Below are positions 8,532 through 16,404 of a stretch of DNA of 32,509 nt, one piece after another. Under the pieces are notes generated by a model that was not told the origin of the DNA, searched no databases, and saw nothing but the letters and a program-made list of their open reading frames with translations. Both the position numbers and the translations under genes were made by a program. The first letter of the stretch is position 1. Each line of letters opens with the position of its first letter. The stretch is from Bdellovibrio sp. (GTDB taxonomy: Bacteria > Bdellovibrionota > Bdellovibrionia > Bdellovibrionales > Bdellovibrionaceae). Where the stretch lies: positions 1 to 32,509 of the forward strand of contig JAGIAF010000004.1 of assembly GCA_017745015.1 (NCBI GenBank). Reading direction: 5' to 3'.

Positions 8532-8942
8532 ATGAGAAAATTTCTAGCAGCATTTGCAGTTCTCGCAATGGGTGCTTCCGCAGTAGCAGGTCCTCACCAC
8601 GGTCATGGCGGCGGTTATGGTCCGCGTCCATATCCACCACCACCTCCTCCACATCATGGCGGCCCTCATGGTGGCGGCAGCGACAGTAACGAAGTCGCGT
8701 CTATCTTGAGCGCATACACTGGCGTGCTAATGCTGACATCGGCAAGCATGTGTGCAAGTGATGCAGGCTGCGCTTACAAAGAGATTATCGTGGATTCAAA
8801 AGACGATGCTGCTTTGTACATCGCAACGGAAGGTGACGTGAAGGGCGTAAAACTCTCGCGCGCGTTGGAACTTCTTCGCGAGATGGATCCGGCAACACAA
8901 AGCTCAGATCTTGAGCTTGCGGAAGATATCATTAACTTCTAA
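8532..8942 (+). CDS. Secreted protein with His/Pro/Gly-rich segment
   Basis: MRKFLAAFAVLAMGASAVAG signal peptide preceded by SD gaaaggaaatcag; then PHHGHGGGYGPRPYPPPPPPHHGGPHGGG. Confidence 0.75.
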   Translation: MRKFLAAFAVLAMGASAVAGPHHGHGGGYGPRPYPPPPPPHHGGPHGGGSDSNEVASILSAYTGVLMLTSASMCASDAGCAYKEIIVDSKDDAALYIATEGDVKGVKLSRALELLREMDPATQSSDLELAEDIINF

Positions 8943-8978
8943 GCGGCGGTAGCCGAGCAGAGCTGTAGCTGAAGCAGC
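8943..8978 (+). repeat. Dispersed 3'-flanking element, divergent copy C
   Basis: gcggcggtagccgagcagagctgtagctgaagcag resembles copy B (agcggcggtagtcgcgcaggctggagcag) with a 7-nt insertion; starts immediately after the stop. Confidence 0.45.
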
Positions 8979-8987
8979 ATAAAAAAA

Positions 8988-9011
8988 CCCGAGATGACCT
9001 CTCGGGTTTTT
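8988..9011. terminator. Bidirectional Rho-independent terminator
   Basis: A-run, CCCGAGA-tgacc-TCTCGGG, T-run between converging genes. Confidence 0.85.
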
Positions 9012-9040
9012 CTTTGGCACCAAGTGCTTGGTTTTGATTT

Positions 9041-9931
9041 CTAGAACAAGAAGCGGCCAGTAAGACCTAGAAGAACGCCATTGTATTTATCAATATTCAA
9101 TTTGTCTTTGTTCAACATTGTCGCCAATGCAACATGCGGCAATAATTCTACATATTGATTTACAGCTACTCTGAGTGAGCCAGTAAGAGTTAGGAGCTCA
9201 GAACCACTGCTTGTGGTTGTGCCACCGTTATCGCTCACGCTTTGAGATGAATACATATGCAGGTAAGTAAGGTCCACATTGGGGTGGAAGTCGTTCTTGA
9301 ACTCAGTGAAAGCAGAAAGTGAGTATTTGTTACCGTGCTTAATCTTGCCTGAGTCACTAGTGTCGTTTAAATCATCAGTTTCAGAGTATTTACCTTCTTG
9401 ATTCATTTGGTATGAGCCAGAGAAGCCCCAATCAACGGCTTGCTCAGGGAATACTAAACCAACTTGTACCAGCAAAGCATTTTGACCGCTGGCTGCATTG
9501 TTGTCCTTGTCTCCGCTAGTGTCGATACTCACTTTCTCTTTATCCGGTGTTAAATTAAGAGCACCACGGACGAATAGAGTTGGTGTACCGAGATCAAAGT
9601 TGCCTTTGTAACCCAGTAAAATTGATTGAAGACCACTAGTTTTGATTGTTGAGCTTATATTTCCAAGTTCAGATTTTGATTTAGAACTCAGGGCTTGCAA
9701 TCCGAAACCAATGGCTTGAGTGTCAGTGAGGCCATAGAAGTATTCTGCGCCAATAGAGGCTCCTGTAGCATTTGTTTCAATGCCAGATTCAGTTTCAGCG
9801 CTCACAAAAATAAGATCAAGAGTCCCATTCACTTCGTTTTGAGAAGCTGCTGGATTTAAGTTTTGTTGAACCATTGTCACGGCCATCGCTGAGGACGTGA
9901 ATAAGCTTAAAAGCGCGAAAATCATTTTCAT
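9041..9931 (-). CDS. Putative outer-membrane beta-barrel protein
   Basis: Signal peptide MKMIFALLSLFTSSAMA; alternating amphipathic strands, Gly/aromatic rich, terminal aromatic residue (GRFLF). Confidence 0.7.
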   Translation of the reverse strand: MKMIFALLSLFTSSAMAVTMVQQNLNPAASQNEVNGTLDLIFVSAETESGIETNATGASIGAEYFYGLTDTQAIGFGLQALSSKSKSELGNISSTIKTSGLQSILLGYKGNFDLGTPTLFVRGALNLTPDKEKVSIDTSGDKDNNAASGQNALLVQVGLVFPEQAVDWGFSGSYQMNQEGKYSETDDLNDTSDSGKIKHGNKYSLSAFTEFKNDFHPNVDLTYLHMYSSQSVSDNGGTTTSSGSELLTLTGSLRVAVNQYVELLPHVALATMLNKDKLNIDKYNGVLLGLTGRFLF

Positions 9932-10015
9932 ACGATAGTTATCCTTTTCTATTCTGGAACAACTATCTTTCTAGAGTTTGATTTCCTTGTGAAGAGAATT
10001 CTTTGTGAAAAAACA

Positions 10016-10049
10016 AACAAAAAAGCCCCGAAGATTCGGGGCTTTTTTT
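10016..10049 (-). terminator. Rho-independent terminator (bidirectional sequence)
   Basis: AAGCCCCGAA-ga-TTCGGGGCTT with flanking A/T runs, downstream of the lipoprotein gene. Confidence 0.85.
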
Positions 10050-10057
10050 AAACTCTC

Positions 10058-10600
10058 TTAGCGAGCGAAATTTCCGTAAATATAAACAGGGTCTTGAACC
10101 CAATTGCAAACCTGGAACGGCGGGTTATCATGGTCACCTTGATACCAACGGCATTCGCGACGTTGACGCATTTCGCGTAGGATTGAAAGACTCAGTTTGG
10201 TAACACCGTTCTTTTCTTTGAAGTCTACATACATACTGCGGCCTTGAACCATCAAGGAGCAACGACCCGAGTTGAAGGCAAACTCAACAGCATCGAGGTT
10301 GGGATTCGTTTTCTTTCCTGTGATGTAAACTTTCGTCAAATTTCCGAAAGAAGAAGCGCAGTTGTTATTTAGGATATCTGTGCCCATAGCATTGCGATAA
10401 GTAAGCACGGCTTTGGAACCTTCGAAGGTCAAGATCAATTCGCCAGGAATGCCATTGAAAGTTCCTTTGTAAATGCCTTCGTATTGTTTTGCTTTAGAAA
10501 GATATGCGTCTGGAACGCGACCGTTTTTTATATCAACAACTTTACAACCAGCGACTGCCAGCAGAGCCACGCCAGCCAAAAGAATCTTAGCAATTTTCAT
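10058..10600 (-). CDS. Putative lipoprotein
   Basis: MKIAKILLAGVALLAVAGCK lipobox (LAVAGC) from 10600; SD GGGAG. Confidence 0.75.
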   Translation of the reverse strand: MKIAKILLAGVALLAVAGCKVVDIKNGRVPDAYLSKAKQYEGIYKGTFNGIPGELILTFEGSKAVLTYRNAMGTDILNNNCASSFGNLTKVYITGKKTNPNLDAVEFAFNSGRCSLMVQGRSMYVDFKEKNGVTKLSLSILREMRQRRECRWYQGDHDNPPFQVCNWVQDPVYIYGNFAR

Positions 10601-10691
10601 AAGTACTCCCGTGGCGGCTGTTAAATCATAGGCTCCGCGCCAGGGCAAAAGGAAAAAACAAAGGCGCCTATTTAGCGCCCTTATTTCTTAA

Positions 10692-11105
10692 CTAGCTTGC
10701 AATTTTCTTTTGGGAGGTCATATCCGCGACGGCCTGGCGTCGCATATAATCGTCATAAAGGGGATTTCCCAGGTGGTCCTCGTAAACCTCGGTCCATGAG
10801 GTATTTGCGGTGAAGACCACCGTGGCATAAAGTTCACGGCTGCCAAAAGAGAATCGCTTCTCGCGACCCGTGGCATCGACTCCACAGAAAGTGTCGTAGT
10901 CAGGGAACCGCGAGATAAATTCTTGAGTGCGATCGTGATTGGATCCCGACAGCATGTCATCAAGGAGATACTCGGTCTCTGATATCTTCGCGAAGTGGAA
11001 GATGGTGAAGTGACGGGAATTAAAATCCCCGAAGGTCACCGTCGATTTAATCTGACCGTATAACTCAAACGCATTTTTGGCTTTAAATACTTGTCCGATG
11101 TTCAT
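10692..11105 (-). CDS. Hypothetical protein (start re-assigned to MNIGQVF at 11105)
   Basis: ORF called from 11126, but GCCGATAA on the minus strand (11120-11113) lies inside that N-terminus, 7 nt before the internal ATG. Confidence 0.6.
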   Translation of the reverse strand: MNIGQVFKAKNAFELYGQIKSTVTFGDFNSRHFTIFHFAKISETEYLLDDMLSGSNHDRTQEFISRFPDYDTFCGVDATGREKRFSFGSRELYATVVFTANTSWTEVYEDHLGNPLYDDYMRRQAVADMTSQKKIAS

Positions 11106-11112
11106 ACCAGAC

Positions 11113-11120
11113 TTATCGGC
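11113..11120 (-). promoter_or_regulatory. Sigma28-type -10 box GCCGATAA (minus strand)
   Basis: 8/8 match to the consensus -10; 7 nt upstream of ATG 11105. Confidence 0.5.
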
Positions 11121-11182
11121 TGCCAAGACTTGAGTCTAGAGTCGTATTTTAAATCCTTTAATTAATGTCAAAGTTGTCGACA

Positions 11183-13069
11183 TCAATAAGAGTAAGGCGC
11201 AATCCATTGAGTTCCCGCAGCGGTTTCAACGGACAGTCCCATGCCTTTATTGGATGGATCGGGTTTGAGTTCAACATCGTAGACCGGTGGCAGCTCATGG
11301 CGAATGAGGCAAGGGGTGGCTTTATTTCCCGCAAATACCAATTGCTGTTCACTGTCGATACCAATGCCTTTTCCAAACCAAGGATCGCGAACGCTTTTTT
11401 GAATGTGGCAAGTTTTTTCAAATTGGTGAGTGTCTATTTTAGTTGGAGCGACACTTGTGTCGAATGTTGAAACCTGCGCGAAAGTGAAGTCGCGAATATC
11501 GTGGCCCGCGAAAACTTTGAAATCATTTGTGTTGTAACCTTTAAGGTAGAGATCACCATTCTTTGTAAGTTGTACCTCAGTTTGTAGGCCCTGGAGATAT
11601 TTAACTGATTCGGGAACTTGAAACTCAATGGGTTTAAATGAGTAAGTTTGTGTGGAGTGGATATCGTCAATTTCTTGCAAGGTTACGGTTGCAACTTTTG
11701 CTTCACCACGACCATTCACAAGATAGAGATTGTCATAGGTAAGACCGCCGGTCCCATTCACCCAGCCGGAAGGATCTTGCATGTCTTCACGGAGAATGAA
11801 AGTTTGGCGATCTAGTTGGTGACCACTCAAATAGACTTGCCCTTGGTTGTTGAGGTAAGCGGTATCGCCATAGCTGGCAAGAAAGAAGCGCTTCCAAATA
11901 GTGTGGTTCTGTTTAGCAGAGTCGGTTTCCATATAAGGAAAGGGAGCTAAAATATAATCTAGTATTTCAGGACTAAACTTTACCCAATACATTTTCCCAT
12001 TGGTGTCTTGGGCGACAAAACGGCTGCGCCCAGACTCATTTGGCAAGGCGATTCGAGCGGCCTCGCTTACTTTGATGTCGTTATTGAAAATACTTTTGTA
12101 AAGAGGGCCCATACCTGAACGAGGAGTCCATGTCAGGAGGCGTTTCTTATTTGTGAAGAGCAAAATTCCAGAGTTACGAACAGAGAATTCAATTCGCTCT
12201 ACGAGTTCTGAGTGATCTTTGAAGGAAATTTCCAAGGGCAGAAGATCCTTGGTGAATGGATGAAGAATTTGAAGTTTATTATTCTTATCCAATGTGATCA
12301 ACATATCAGAGTGAGCAGAAAGAGATGCTGGCAACTCATTAAAGCGCGTGCCAAGTCCTCCTAAGGCCGAGCTCATAAGAAACTCGCGGTCTGCGGAATT
12401 CAGGCCAACTCCGAAAATTGCCAAGGCTGACTGGAAAATAACATTATAGGAATAGGCACCAGCATGCTCACCGACGTCAAAGGCAGCATCGCAGCCACCT
12501 CTAGTACGAGGAATGTCGCCACCAATACATTCGACGTGAATATTAGCTGTCTTTTCCGAGTGGCGAGCTTCATGGATCAGAGTCGCAATAGAGTCGAGCG
12601 GATCTTCCATCAGCATACCGCCGCCTAAGACAATCGTGCGATCTCCCAAGTTTTTCGCAAGAGCGTTTGTTTCAGACAAATCGAAGTACATTTTATCAAC
12701 TTGTTTTACGAGATATTCAAAAGGCTTCGTCAATTCCGCTTGAATAGTTGGCAACCAATTTGGCGGCGCTTGGAGGCGTGTCTTATCCATTAAAAGCAAG
12801 AGTTTACCTACGCCTGCAGTGATTTCAGTCGAACAACCTTGCGCTTTGTCAGGAAGGGTCAGGTGTAGACGTCTTTGAATGTCTTTGTACTGAGCCTTGT
12901 TTGGACAGGGCAAAGTCTTATAGTCATTTACACTTGCGGGTCCCTGTGATGGGCTCGTAGAGCTGAAATCAGAACTTTCAACAGAAGTATTTTGGTAGAG
13001 ACCCAAAGAGGCTCCAGCAATCGCTGTAAAAAGAAAGAGTGCGTAACTAGCGAGATCCGTTTTTTTCAT
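11183..13069 (-). CDS. Secreted/anchored protein with HExxH motif (putative metallopeptidase)
   Basis: N-terminal hydrophobic segment; SIATLIHEARHSEKTANIHVECIGGD...GEHAGAYSYNVIF contains HEARH; long beta-rich C-terminal region. Confidence 0.7.
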   Translation of the reverse strand: MKKTDLASYALFLFTAIAGASLGLYQNTSVESSDFSSTSPSQGPASVNDYKTLPCPNKAQYKDIQRRLHLTLPDKAQGCSTEITAGVGKLLLLMDKTRLQAPPNWLPTIQAELTKPFEYLVKQVDKMYFDLSETNALAKNLGDRTIVLGGGMLMEDPLDSIATLIHEARHSEKTANIHVECIGGDIPRTRGGCDAAFDVGEHAGAYSYNVIFQSALAIFGVGLNSADREFLMSSALGGLGTRFNELPASLSAHSDMLITLDKNNKLQILHPFTKDLLPLEISFKDHSELVERIEFSVRNSGILLFTNKKRLLTWTPRSGMGPLYKSIFNNDIKVSEAARIALPNESGRSRFVAQDTNGKMYWVKFSPEILDYILAPFPYMETDSAKQNHTIWKRFFLASYGDTAYLNNQGQVYLSGHQLDRQTFILREDMQDPSGWVNGTGGLTYDNLYLVNGRGEAKVATVTLQEIDDIHSTQTYSFKPIEFQVPESVKYLQGLQTEVQLTKNGDLYLKGYNTNDFKVFAGHDIRDFTFAQVSTFDTSVAPTKIDTHQFEKTCHIQKSVRDPWFGKGIGIDSEQQLVFAGNKATPCLIRHELPPVYDVELKPDPSNKGMGLSVETAAGTQWIAPYSY

Positions 13070-13730
13070 TTAAGACCTCCATCAATAGTTCTGGCTCTGA
13101 CTTCATGGAAAGACGGACTACACGATTATCTAATGTCGCGTAGTATTTTGTGATCTCACCCGCAGGTAAAGATGACTTTAAATTTTGAAAGGCTTGGCGT
13201 TGAACCAACCAGTGCTCCCGGCGGTTTGCCAAAATACGTTTGTATATCTGAGCCAACTCTGTTGGGGGCACTGAGCTCGGAGAACGTCGTTGTCCTACTT
13301 GGGCAAGGGCCTTTAATACTCCAAGGCGTCCTGTAACTTCTACTTGAACGTTCGAAGTGTAGGGTGTGAAGAAGCGTTGTTCCACCGCTGCGCGAAGATC
13401 TGCAGACCATGGACTACGCAAAAGTTCGTGATCAGTAAAGAGGTGTTTAAAGAGTTTGGCGCCTTGTCCACTAGCCAGTGTGTTCGCAAAGGGCTGCTGA
13501 GTTGTTGAAGATGAAGGAGCTGGTTGAGTCGGCGTTACTGCGAATGTCGTCGCCGTTGAAGGTGGGGGAAAATCTTCTGTGATCTCTGAAGCAGTTTGAG
13601 GTTGTGGCAACCGCAAGAGGTGGCTTGTTGATTTCGGTGTGCCGCTGTAATTCCACGCTCGTCCAGCTAAATAAGCGAAAGCGAAGATCAAAATGAAAGG
13701 TACGACTTGTGGAGTTTTGAATTTCTTCAT
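13047..13730 (-). CDS. Hypothetical membrane-anchored protein with Pro/Thr-rich linker
   Basis: MKKFKTPQVVPFILIFAFAYLAG TM segment from 13730; SD GGAGCAAATG; overlaps the next gene's start by 23 nt. Confidence 0.7.
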   Translation of the reverse strand: MKKFKTPQVVPFILIFAFAYLAGRAWNYSGTPKSTSHLLRLPQPQTASEITEDFPPPSTATTFAVTPTQPAPSSSTTQQPFANTLASGQGAKLFKHLFTDHELLRSPWSADLRAAVEQRFFTPYTSNVQVEVTGRLGVLKALAQVGQRRSPSSVPPTELAQIYKRILANRREHWLVQRQAFQNLKSSLPAGEITKYYATLDNRVVRLSMKSEPELLMEVLNEKNGSR

Positions 13731-13800
13731 TTGCTCCGTATCGGAATTTTTCGAGAGCAACTGCAGGTCAGGACACTGGACCTTGGTGTAATTTGAGCAT

Positions 13801-13835
13801 AAAAAAACCCGCCTTCGGGGGAGGGCGGGTTTTTT
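13801..13835 (-). terminator. Rho-independent terminator (bidirectional)
   Basis: CCCGCCTTC-gggg-GAGGGCGGG with flanking A/T runs, downstream of the 13862-14146 gene. Confidence 0.8.
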
Positions 13836-13861
13836 AAGTTACGGCTCTTAGAGCGACAAAA

Positions 13862-14146
13862 CTAGTTTTGTGCGCAAGTAGAGTAGCTGTAGCCTTTAGC
13901 GATGCAAGAGATCAATGCTGCATTTGATTCCAATTTGTGTTGGCAAAGAGCGATTGCAGAAGCGTAGTTCAAACCTGCATTGTTTTTGATGATTTCAGAA
14001 ACGTTACAAACTTTTTCAGAAGTACGGCACATATCAGCTGCAACTTCACGGTTACCTTGAGCTGCGCCAGCCATCATTTCAGATACGCAGTTAGCAGAAG
14101 CGAACATTGGAGCAGCGATAACAAGAGCGATTACTAGAGATTTCAT
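13862..14146 (-). CDS. Small secreted Cys-containing protein
   Basis: MKSLVIALVIAAPMFASA signal peptide; six Cys in the ~75-aa mature part; SD AAGGATCC. Confidence 0.75.
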   Translation of the reverse strand: MKSLVIALVIAAPMFASANCVSEMMAGAAQGNREVAADMCRTSEKVCNVSEIIKNNAGLNYASAIALCQHKLESNAALISCIAKGYSYSTCAQN

Positions 14147-14321
14147 TTTGGATCCTTTCGGTTTAAAAAAACATTAACTTCGATGGATGTAGAAATCTTC
14201 GATCTCGCTTTTTTAGTCAAGCGGGTGCTTGTTTAGTTTGTGCCTTTTCCTTCACCTATGCTGTGAACGTGACGTTCACAAGACTTGTGAAAAGCCCTGT
14301 GAACGGTGTTCTAAAAGGGGA

Positions 14322-14807
14322 TTAGCCAAGAGCTTTGATAATGTCTTCGGTGATCGCTTCAGGCTCTTCATTAGGAGCGTAGCGCTTGATAACCTGGCCA
14401 TCGCGACCAATCAAAAACTTCGTAAAGTTCCACTTAATCATCTCCGTGCCGAAGATGCCTGGTGCAGATTGCTTCAACCATTGATACACCGGAGAAGCAT
14501 CGCTGCCATTGACGTTGACCTTTGCCATCACGGGAAATTGCACACCGTAGTTCAAGCTGCAGAAGCTTTGGATTTCTTCGTTGCTGCCAGGCTCTTGGGC
14601 GCCAAATTGGTTGGATGGAAAACCCAAAACCACAAGGCCTTTGTCTTTGTATTTTTCGTAGAGTTCTTCGAGGCCCTTGTATTGCGGAGTGAAACCGCAC
14701 TTGCTGGCGACGTTAACTATCAAGATAACTTGGCCTTTGTATTTCTCGAGTGAAACGTCCTTGCCACTAGCATCTTTTACTACAAAAGAATGAATGTTCT
14801 GCTCCAT
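14322..14807 (-). CDS. Glutathione peroxidase (Cys type)
   Basis: ILIVNVASKCGFTPQYKGLEELYEKYKDKGLVVLGFPSNQFGAQEPGSNEEI and KWNFTKFLIGRDG are GPx motifs; SD GAGGAGG. Confidence 0.95.
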   Translation of the reverse strand: MEQNIHSFVVKDASGKDVSLEKYKGQVILIVNVASKCGFTPQYKGLEELYEKYKDKGLVVLGFPSNQFGAQEPGSNEEIQSFCSLNYGVQFPVMAKVNVNGSDASPVYQWLKQSAPGIFGTEMIKWNFTKFLIGRDGQVIKRYAPNEEPEAITEDIIKALG

Positions 14808-14891
14808 GAAAACCTCCTCAATGACAAGAGGGTAACGCTTCCATCTCGTTTTGAGAATATGAATTTTTCTACTCCGCAGCTTGTCTAAATA

Positions 14892-14899
14892 ACCGATAA
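14892..14899 (+). promoter_or_regulatory. Sigma28-type -10 box ACCGATAA, 8 nt before ATG 14908
   Basis: 7/8 match to GCCGATAA; weak -35. Confidence 0.45.
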
Positions 14900-14907
14900 G
14901 ATAAGTG

Positions 14908-16335
14908 ATGATGACAATCCGTGGGGGAAGACTTTTTTTTATAGGATTGAGCTTGGTTTTAGGACTGAGTGTTTCGGACTCCTATGCTGCGGAGGTCTCG
15001 GAAGTCGTTGCTAAACTCTGTGATGGCGGTTGCCCTTACGGCGATACGAAATGTTTAAATACTTGCTACTCAACTGGCAAGGTCGTGCCGTCCACTTCTT
15101 CAAATAAATCCACGGGAACGCAGACATCATCAACTCAATCTTCGGTTGGAGCATGCCAACAGCAACTGGCGTCCTTGGTGCAATCTTGTAACGACTCTGT
15201 CAGCAGTGCCGATAACTACTGTGATGAAAAAAACAGTAAAGAGATGAACTCGGTATCAAGCCAAGCATCTGCAATCGCTTTGGCCTTCGCTTCTCAAACA
15301 GCGGCTAGTGTGCAGGCGGCCTGTTCGAAAGCTGCCTTGTTGAGTCAGGCAGCCAATGCCGCAGTTGCAGCATATCGTACGGCTTGTTCGGGTGCGATCG
15401 ATAGTTGTACTTCGGCTTGTGATGCGGCGATCACTTACTACAATCAGTCGAAGGGTTGTTCAGATACCTCGACGATTTCTTTGAATTCTCAAGCGACGAC
15501 ATTGAAGCAGCAGTGTTCGAATTATACTGCAAGAACGGACCAAGCCCAGCAAGCTATTCAGAACTATGCTTTGACGGCATCGAATGGTGCGAACTGTGCT
15601 TCTGAAACTTCCGCTGACGATAACACATTGGTGGCGATCTGTGAGAAGAATCCTTCTCTTGCGGGTTGTACCAATACTATTGCTGACTGTAAGAATCCGT
15701 CGATGGCCACTAATAAAGTTTGTGTCTGTGCGAACAATCCTAACGATCCTCAATGTCTTGGAACTTCTTCCTCGACAGTTGCCGATGGTGGTTCCTTGAA
15801 TACTGGCAACATGGATATGTCATCTCGTAAAACGGGTGATACAAGCGGTGTGGATAATTTGCTAGGTGATATTCCTGATACCCCAGGCATTCAGCAAGGT
15901 AAGTTGAACGGTGGTGCCGGCGCTCCGGGTGTCGATGGTAAGCAGGGACAAGGCGTTGCATTTGGCAGTGGTGACTCCTCACATGGGTCATCGGGTGGTC
16001 GCTCAGGGAAAGCTGACGGCGCAGAAGAGGGTGGTGCCGGCCATCAAGTGAATAGCGGATATTATGGTGGTGGCGGAGGCTCCGGCGGTGGCTGGGGTGG
16101 TTCAGGCGATGGCGAAGGTGGCCGCGGTGAAGGTGGTCTGTGGAGTCGCATCTCTGACAAGCTTTCTGGAAAAAGTGGACCGGATCTGCGACAGTTTCTT
16201 CCGGGAGGAGCCAATGATCCTCGTCGCGGTATCGCTGGCGCTTCGGGGCCAGATGGAATTACCGGACCTCACTCGAATATTTGGCAGAAGATTCAAAACC
16301 GTTATCAAGTCGTGAGTCCGTCCTTGATTCCATAG
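14908..16335 (+). CDS. Secreted Cys/Ala/Ser-rich protein with Gly-rich C-terminal part (paralog 1)
   Basis: Signal peptide; shares a long central region and C-terminal GPDLRQFLPGG...GIAGASGPDGITGPHSNIW with the next ORF. The ORF-track start at 14905 is a GTG. Confidence 0.85.
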   Translation: MMTIRGGRLFFIGLSLVLGLSVSDSYAAEVSEVVAKLCDGGCPYGDTKCLNTCYSTGKVVPSTSSNKSTGTQTSSTQSSVGACQQQLASLVQSCNDSVSSADNYCDEKNSKEMNSVSSQASAIALAFASQTAASVQAACSKAALLSQAANAAVAAYRTACSGAIDSCTSACDAAITYYNQSKGCSDTSTISLNSQATTLKQQCSNYTARTDQAQQAIQNYALTASNGANCASETSADDNTLVAICEKNPSLAGCTNTIADCKNPSMATNKVCVCANNPNDPQCLGTSSSTVADGGSLNTGNMDMSSRKTGDTSGVDNLLGDIPDTPGIQQGKLNGGAGAPGVDGKQGQGVAFGSGDSSHGSSGGRSGKADGAEEGGAGHQVNSGYYGGGGGSGGGWGGSGDGEGGRGEGGLWSRISDKLSGKSGPDLRQFLPGGANDPRRGIAGASGPDGITGPHSNIWQKIQNRYQVVSPSLIP

Positions 16336-16388
16336 TCCTGTCTCAATCTGAGATACTTCGAGTTACAGTTAAGTAAACATATTCTCGT

Positions 16389-16396
16389 ACCGATAA
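16389..16396 (+). promoter_or_regulatory. Sigma28-type -10 box ACCGATAA, 8 nt before ATG 16405
   Basis: 7/8 match; TAAG at the canonical -35 position (16370-16373, 15 nt upstream). Confidence 0.5.
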
Positions 16397-16404
16397 AATT
16401 CGGT

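Noticed and set aside
9014-9032. TGGCACCAAGTGCTTGG as a sigma54 site
   Set aside because: Spacing to GC is wrong; it is better explained as ACCAAG-tg-CTTGGT, a second small hairpin beside the terminator.
14229-14753. 174-aa plus-strand ORF
   Set aside because: Antisense to the glutathione peroxidase gene, which has a clear family signature.
15208-15215. Internal GCCGATAA in paralog 1 (and the same in paralog 2) as promoters
   Set aside because: In-frame codons for the conserved protein segment SADNYCDE; the -35 similarity is only moderate. Kept only as a note, not called as a promoter.
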